From: Phellopilus nigrolimitatus
Taxonomy: Eukaryota; Basidiomycota; Agaricomycetes; Hymenochaetales; Hymenochaetaceae
Length of the DNA stretch: 64,000 nt
Reading direction: 5' to 3'
Assembly (NCBI GenBank): GCA_021029095.1
Contig: JAJOHG010000111.1
Location: 23,203-87,202, forward strand
The position numbers and the translations under genes were made by a program. Shown one piece after another: positions 58,247-64,000 of the stretch. Every line of letters starts with the position of its first letter. Position 1 is the first letter of the stretch. The notes under the pieces were generated by a model. The model was not told the origin of the DNA and ran no database searches. It was given only the letters and a program-made list of their open reading frames with translations.

Positions 58247-59367
58247 ATGGGCAAACGGAGTCGGAACATCTCCAGCATCGCGCATTTCTTGAAGGCCATG
58301 GACCCCCTTCCATCGTCCGTCGAGCCCCAGAAATCCGGACACGAGCAAGAAGAACGAGTCTATAAACCTCCTGATTTGTGTAGGCAAGCACAACCAACAC
58401 CGCCCACGAAGAGAAGAAAAGTCGGCTTGCTTGGGTCTGATTGGGAGAAGTACGACGCTTCTGGGCTCGCTGCTCGGTACACCTCTATCGACGAAGTCCC
58501 TGAGCATCTTCAAAAATGTGAGCATATGATTTGGCTCTATTTTGCGTGCAAATTGATGACAGAGAAGACTTTGCCCAAAGACATCGCTATTTCTCGCTGT
58601 ACGACGATGGTTGTCTCTTAGACGAAGAAGGCTGGTACAGCGTCACGCCCGAGAAGATCGCTGACCAAATCGCCGAGCGATGTCGCTGCGACACCATCTT
58701 GGATGCTTTCTGCGGGGTAGGAGGCAACGCGATTGCATTTGCAAAGACGTGTCATCGCGGTGAGCAGCTCAGAGTCCTTCGCTATCTCCACGCGGTAATT
58801 TCTTACGTTTTATTATCGATCTTTATTTTAGTCATTGCTCTTGATGTATCACCTGTCCGCCTCGCTCTCGCACGACACAATGCCATCGTGTATGGCGTTG
58901 CGGACAGGATTGAGTTTATTCTCGCTGACTATCTGGAATTTGCGCGTGCGTACGCATTGCGCCCCCTAAAACAGCGGAACATCGACGTGGTCTTCCTTAG
59001 TCCACCCTGGGGCGGTCCATCGTACCTTACAGCATCCCCTCAAAAGGAAAAGAACGAAGCCGAGGCTACGTTGCAAGGCGATTACTCGTTGAGCAACATT
59101 CTTCCCATCCCTGGCGATGAACTATTCTACCTTACGCGTCGCATTACGCGTAACATAGCGTACTTTCTACCACGGAATGTCGATCTATTTGAGGTTTCTC
59201 GGTTGCTCAAACCTGGGGAGTCTGAAGGAGGAACTGCAGAACTTGTGACTACTCAACGGGCCGTCGAGGAGCTTGTCGAGGTCGAGGAGGACTACATGGG
59301 CGGGAAGCTGAAGGCCGTCACTTGCTATTTTGGTGGGCTCGTGGATGGACAAGAGGATATATCTTGA
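58247..59367 (+). CDS. TGS1: Trimethylguanosine synthase
   Basis: Exons 58247-58517, 58568-58759 and 58832-59367; phases agree, 332 aa. The first junction restores KYFAQRHRYFSLYDDG, the usual TGS1 entry (K-Y-x-x-QR). The SAM motif is ILDAFCGVGGNAIAFAKTC, followed by VIALDVSPVRLALARHNA. The catalytic SPPWGGPSY is in VVFLSPPWGGPSYL. The enzyme converts the m7G caps of small nuclear and nucleolar RNAs to 2,2,7-trimethylguanosine. The N-terminus has a short basic stretch, TKRRKVG, a likely nuclear signal. Size fits fungal TGS1, which lacks the long animal N-terminus. Confidence 0.94.
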
Positions 59368-60172
59368 GCCCGAGCTTGAGAGGAGTAGGTTACTGAGTCG
59401 ATACTTTACTTTTTCCAAGGGCAAATTCGGATGTTCTTATGATGGGCTGCTTAGTCCGTTGGTAGCACGCCCAATCAGGTTAGGTTGGATTCTTCAATTT
59501 TGTCTCGTGTATTATTCCGGGATCTTTGCTTCGGAAAGTCGTTCTCATTCATATCTAAAAGCTTATAGTTTCAATAAGAAATGCTGTACAATTGCCTCGC
59601 GTAGTGGGCGCTTATTGCATGCCTAATGAGCTTTCCGAAAGTACGCTCAACACATATCGCGTATTCTTGCCGATCTTGATTCTGAAAAGTGCCAGTGAGA
59701 TTGTTAATCACAGGACAAAGGTATCTCGAATCCGAATTTTCCGGTTGATCATGGATTTCGCAAAGACAGAATGAGAATGAGATGAATTATGACATGCGTC
59801 CGCGTGTGTCAAACTAAGAGCATTCTTATTTGGCCGGATTGAATCAAATCAAGAAGACAATCGCAGTTGTACTATAGCCTACGTGCCTGAGAATAACAAG
59901 CACAGTGAACAATGCAAAGAATGGCGATTAAGATTCGATGTCGATGCAGCCACAACTTCCTTTCTCAGAATCGTGAGAAAACTCTTACTGATGTCCGTTT
60001 CCGGAAGTCAAGGCTTATTTCATCTTCCGTCAGTTCTCTCGATCCTGCATCTGTCCGCGTCTCTCACTTCAATCCAATCCGGTCTATGATCAACCCGTAG
60101 GTGTTTCTTATGCGTCCGAAAGTTTTATCTAACCTTTACATTCACAACGACAAACGATAATTGCAGTTTCCA
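59368..60172. other. Intergenic DNA or leader of the next gene
   Basis: An open frame at 59912-60099 (MQRMAIKIRCRCSHNFLSQN ... SMINP) ends at a GTAGGT donor. Splicing to the acceptor at 60167 would add it in frame to the following gene. It could therefore be a first coding exon or a 5'UTR exon. Nothing else recognised. Confidence 0.45.
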
Positions 60173-61961
60173 ATGTCTTCTGGAACGCCACCGATGACAC
60201 ATGTGACTACAAAGTACGAGGATATTCCTCCTCGCTTTAGAAAATGTAGGTCCTCTTCAGCAACGCATCTGAATCAAACATATTAAGTGTGCTGTAGTGT
60301 GGATAAAAGGAAACGAGGAACGAGTTCAGAAGAAGTTGAATGTACCAATCGAGGACTTCTCGTTCTCTGTGCCGCTGCAGAAAACCAGTTCGGAATCTAA
60401 CCTTCCCAGAAGTTTAGAAACCAGATCTACGCACTCCATGTCTCTTAATGCATCAGAAGCTACTGCAGAGATCACCAAATCTCATCTGCCCGTACCTAAG
60501 CGTTTCAAAATCGACGACTCTGTTTTATCGGAAAACCCAGATGATCGCAGTGGCGATATTGGTCGAGGTGGCTCGTTTGTAAAGGGAAAAGAGCGACCAC
60601 TCTCTCTTCCGATCGCATACAGTGGCTCTCCCGCAATGCAACGCATAATCGACTCTGTAGTTGATATGAACATTGCGCGCACGACTCCGCCGCCCTCGCG
60701 CTGTAACTCTCCCGCAGCGAACCCGAGCGCGCATAGCAAATACCGGGCCCCATCGCGTTCGCGCCCGGTGACGCGCCCGAGCTCTCCCAACTCTGGCATT
60801 CCGGCTCCGACCGGGTGGACTGCACTCACCTCGCGACACTCGCTGCGGCGATTCGACATCCGGTTGTGGGGACCACGGCACCTCGAATACGATTACAATG
60901 AGGCACGCAAGGAATTTCAGGGAGCGGCATACTTCGCTCTCGGTCATTACGGATACGTTCCGCCAAAGGGCGTGGTCAAATTTAAGGCACCACCGCCGGA
61001 TGCACTCCCGTCTATGAGCGACCTGCGCAAAATCCCGGAATTCCAGAAGGCAAGCAGGAGGCTCGATCGGGCCGACCATGCTCTAGAGGAAGCGCTTTTG
61101 CGTGGTCAGACTTGGGACAATACACCTGTGCCGAAAGAGTACTTCCAATTCTCGCTGGAGGACTCGAGTCCGGAGGACATTCGGACAGGGCGACCTAATA
61201 ATACGGCGGTTCAAGATCGCTCGAGGAGCTCTGTCACTCTGGAGGAGGAGGCCAATTTAATCGATACCTCGCGTCCTGGAGAGAATTCATCAATTTCTCG
61301 CTCTTCTACTTTTATCCATGGATTGGGGTGCGCGTCTGCCAGCGATCCTTCCTTCGCTTCTAGTTCGGCTTCGGTCACAGTAGCACCGGCGCCCATCTCA
61401 GTCTCAGCGATCTCAAGGATTAAACAGGAGGCAATGATCGTCGACGAGGATAAACCTTTTGAAAGCACGTCAGCATCCGAGCCATTGCAGACCACGTATG
61501 ATGGAGATTCGCAATCAGGATCATCCGCCCCATCCGCTCCATCTAGCATGTCCCCGATACCTGGTCCATTTACTGTCACGACGACCCCAACACAAACACA
61601 AACGTCTTTTCGAGATTCTCCTTTCTCTGCACGCGCCTCAGCATCATCACAACCGCCGGAGACTTCCCCTGATCCAGACATCACCATGCCGTCCACACAG
61701 CTCGTGCGTAAGCGGCTTCTAGAGGAAATCTACGATTACAAGGCGTGGTCAGATTCGAGTTCACTCAGTCCGCCGCCGACGCGCTCGAGTTCTCCAGGGC
61801 CGCCGCAAACCGGGCTCACGAGAGTGTCTCCCATTCCAGACGCTTGCTCGACATCTGGTGCGTCTGGATCTGTCCCTGCTCCTCCTCGCAGCCGCACAAA
61901 TACGCCGCTTAGCCGGTCATCGAGTGCCCGGAGACGGAGGCGTGGGTTGGCGAAGAGATAG
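60173..61961 (+). CDS. Probable nuclear protein with a conserved GPRHLE block, paralogue of the gene at 621-2303
   Basis: Exons 60173-60245 and 60298-61961 (GTAGGT...CTGTAG), phase kept, 578 aa; an extra upstream exon at 59912-60099 is possible. The N-terminus is MSSGTPPMTHVTTKYEDIPP. A conserved block reads WGPRHLEYDYNEARKEFQGA ... RLDRADHALEEALLRGQTWD NTPVP-type end, alignable with the gene at 621-2303. The rest is Ser/Pro/Thr-rich and disordered-looking. The C-terminus is very basic (SSARRRRRGLAKR), so a nuclear location is likely. Unlike its paralogue it has no AT-hook core that I can see and is not GC-extreme. Function unknown. Confidence 0.8.
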
Positions 61962-62570
61962 TGATGACATTGCTTTCATTGTATGTGAACAAGTTTTCCT
62001 CGTCCAGGATTTGTTATTGGGATGCAGGGGTTGTGTAATATTGCAGTGGTAACTGGTTTGCCTTTTGGAACACGGTATCTCGCGGTTTTGCTAGAGCTGA
62101 CGCTCATTGGCTATTATGTTTGTTGTGTTCATCCTTTTCTTCCCTGCTTTCTTTCCTACTCTTTGCGATGTAATACTGGGACCATTTACCCGAGGCTTAT
62201 TCGCTTTATTTCCGTTTAAACTCCTTCATAGCAAATCAATCGCTTCGCTATCATATGTACATTATTGTCTCATAATACCAAACACTTGCTAGTCTACGTA
62301 TAATACTTGATTGCGATCCTCTCAACTGCGCTACACGCACGTTCCAACACGATCTTGCGTCATGATATTATTAATAGTTACGCCTGGACATCAGAGATCG
62401 TCCAAAAAATACCCTTCAAATCTTATCTCATATCTTATCTTACACTTTCTGAACGTAACTTGTCCTACAACAGCGATTTCAGGTCTTACCTTTATGATCC
62501 GATCCGACTTTCGCGTGAACTTTCACCTTATACAACTACATACGGACGTCGACTTTCTTTATACCGCCCA
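61962..62570. other. Intergenic DNA, nothing recognised
   Basis: AT-rich region between two convergent loci (plus-strand gene ending 61961 and minus-strand pseudogene ending 62571). It holds the 3' ends of both. Confidence 0.4.
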
Positions 62571-63995
62571 TTACTGTACCACCCGGTTCCACGTCAGAAA
62601 ACGCTGCGGGAGCCACGCAGGCGCTTCCCATTTCTCGCGCGGCATATCCGCAAGGTCATGAGCAATAAGTGACGCGATCGCCTCCGCACTGTGGAGGGAG
62701 GTTAATGGATGAACAATCGCAGTAGTCACAAAAAGAACAACACACCAAGAGAACGTCCGAGGCATCCCATGTCCCGAAAATCCCGCCGCGATGTACTGGC
62801 CTGCAAGCTCGCCATTTTGCTTTGAGTATCGGGGACGGGGCCGACCTAGCGTTAATGAGATATAAATTAAACACTTCATATATACAGGAGAAACCTACGA
62901 AGGGATCGTGCGTAGATGTGAAGCCCATGATTCCCGTCTGCGGTAGTAATATATTTGCTGTCAGGCACCGATCGTTCTCGGTTGAAAGGGTTGTGATTAC
63001 GCACCCACTCCATCTCCGGCTCCGCACCAACCTCAAATCTCCCAGGGAACACGGCGGGAAGGAACTTCCTCACCGCTGTACCGACCTCCGCGCTGACCAC
63101 ACTATCATCCGCCTCTCCGAGTTCATCGTTCACGACCTCACGCCCACCGCCAATGATCACTAGTGGATGTGCCGCGTCCTCAACTTCCCGCCCTACCACA
63201 GGTGGACGCGGGAACCAATATTCGTATCCCTCGTTCCCAGACCATGAGGAACGGCTGATAGTCTGTAGGGAGGCCGCAGCGCGAGTGGCGAGGATCTGCC
63301 CACGCACAGGTACGATACCCTGCGGGCCAGCGAGGGCAGGAAGGAGGGCGGAGCGTACCCATTAGTAGCGTGTAATACAGATGTGCATGTGATGAGTCCG
63401 CGCGGAGTAGTTAGAGTCCAGCGCCGGTCACTTCCAGATCGCGAGGTGGATGTGATGGTGGTGACGGGCGTGCTGGTGTGTAACGCGAGAGATCCAGGGA
63501 GGGAAGACAATTGAGTTTTGGCCATGTGAAAGAGATTGGTGACGAGCTTGAGCGGCCAGAGGTTGTGTCCCGGGATGTGCACCGCGGGATAGGAGTGCCG
63601 TAAGTCTAAAATAATCACATTTAAGCGGTCATGCCGATCATTTTAGAATAACCGCTGACATAAAACGCACATACCTCCTTCATCTCCTCTTTTGAGTACC
63701 ATTTAACTTCCTCAAGACCAGGAGTGCCAGCTTCCTTGGCTCGCTTAAAGTCTGCTTTCGCTGCTATCTCTTCTCCTCTGTAAAGAGCAAGTCGAAGTGA
63801 CCCCCGGAGACAAAGTCGATATCGTTCTCAGCGCATTGGATTTAATGATATCGAGGAGGGAAGAGACGTTCTGTGCTCGAGCATGAATTGCTTGATAGCC
63901 TCTTCTGTTCCGATAGTCTTTTGATGCTGCGAAAGTCCATGAAACGCCAGGCAGTAAGATGTCCGCCATTTCGCCCTTCAGAAGTAGTTGAAATC
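62571..63995 (-). pseudogene. FAD-dependent oxidoreductase (DAO-type), frameshifted, running off the window
   Basis: The minus strand from the window edge reads GRNGGHLTAWRF (a DAO-family motif), then, each time in a new frame, GTEEAIKQFMLEH, VSSLLDIIKSNAL, ENDIDFVSGGHFDLLFTEE and EIAAKADFKRAKEAGTPGLE. A further break lies between SFLPSLA and GPQGIVPVRGQILATR. Downstream parts follow the family well: GNEGYEYWFPRP, EPEMEW|TGIMGFTSTHDPF, YIAAGFSGHGMPRTFSW and a C-terminus ending TWNRVVQ. Introns alone cannot explain shifts this closely spaced, so the gene looks dead. The N-terminal FAD motif lies beyond 64000. Confidence 0.75.
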
Positions 63996-64000
63996 ACGTT

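Overview
This is nuclear DNA of a filamentous basidiomycete, most likely an Agaricomycete. The genes carry many short GT..AG introns of about 50-80 nt. The recognisable families are typical of mushroom and wood-decay fungi: two seven-helix membrane proteins of the agaricomycete type, a GMC oxidoreductase, a family-2 O-methyltransferase, FAD monooxygenases, an AIM9/APH-like kinase relic and a fungal Dicer. I cannot name the species. No CRISPR array, rRNA or tRNA gene was recognised.

Layout. 0.6-12.6 kb: a GC-rich nuclear protein with an AT-hook (minus), a small gene with a TATA box and a 5'UTR intron, the ribosome-biogenesis factor NOP8 (minus), several small hypothetical genes, and a 7TM gene (minus). 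13.5-25.4 kb: mitochondrial glycine-cleavage T protein (GCV1, plus), O-methyltransferase (minus), GMC oxidoreductase (plus), a frame-broken relic, and a second 7TM gene (plus). 25.6-41 kb: an accessory-looking block. Two divergently transcribed paralogues of a large dynamin-like GTPase face away from each other. Between them lie decayed pieces of a bZIP transcription factor and of the exocyst subunit SEC6. An internally deleted phosphotransferase pseudogene and a roughly 475-bp direct repeat lie outside them. 41-45.6 kb: histone-like debris, an inverted repeat and a tandem repeat. 45.6-50.3 kb: a full Dicer-like gene. 50.9-53.2 kb: the tail of a dead O-methyltransferase copy, then an intact FAD monooxygenase. 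54-62 kb: a Zn2Cys6 protein (minus), TGS1 cap hypermethylase (plus), and a second protein sharing the conserved block of the first gene in the window. 62.6-64 kb: a frameshifted FAD oxidoreductase pseudogene running off the end.

How the genes relate. Housekeeping RNA and ribosome genes (NOP8, TGS1) and GCV1 sit as single ordinary genes. The O-methyltransferase, GMC oxidoreductase and FAD monooxygenase look like secondary-metabolism enzymes, but they do not form one tight cluster. The most unusual part is the GTPase block. Its two genes share an odd micro-exon structure around the G3 motif, an unusually similar central tract, a decayed exon duplicate inside an intron, and flanking repeats. Five kb further on is a Dicer whose RNase III active-site acids are partly replaced. 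A role of the GTPases in defence or non-self recognition is only a guess; what the sequence shows is a recently reshuffled, duplication-rich locus.
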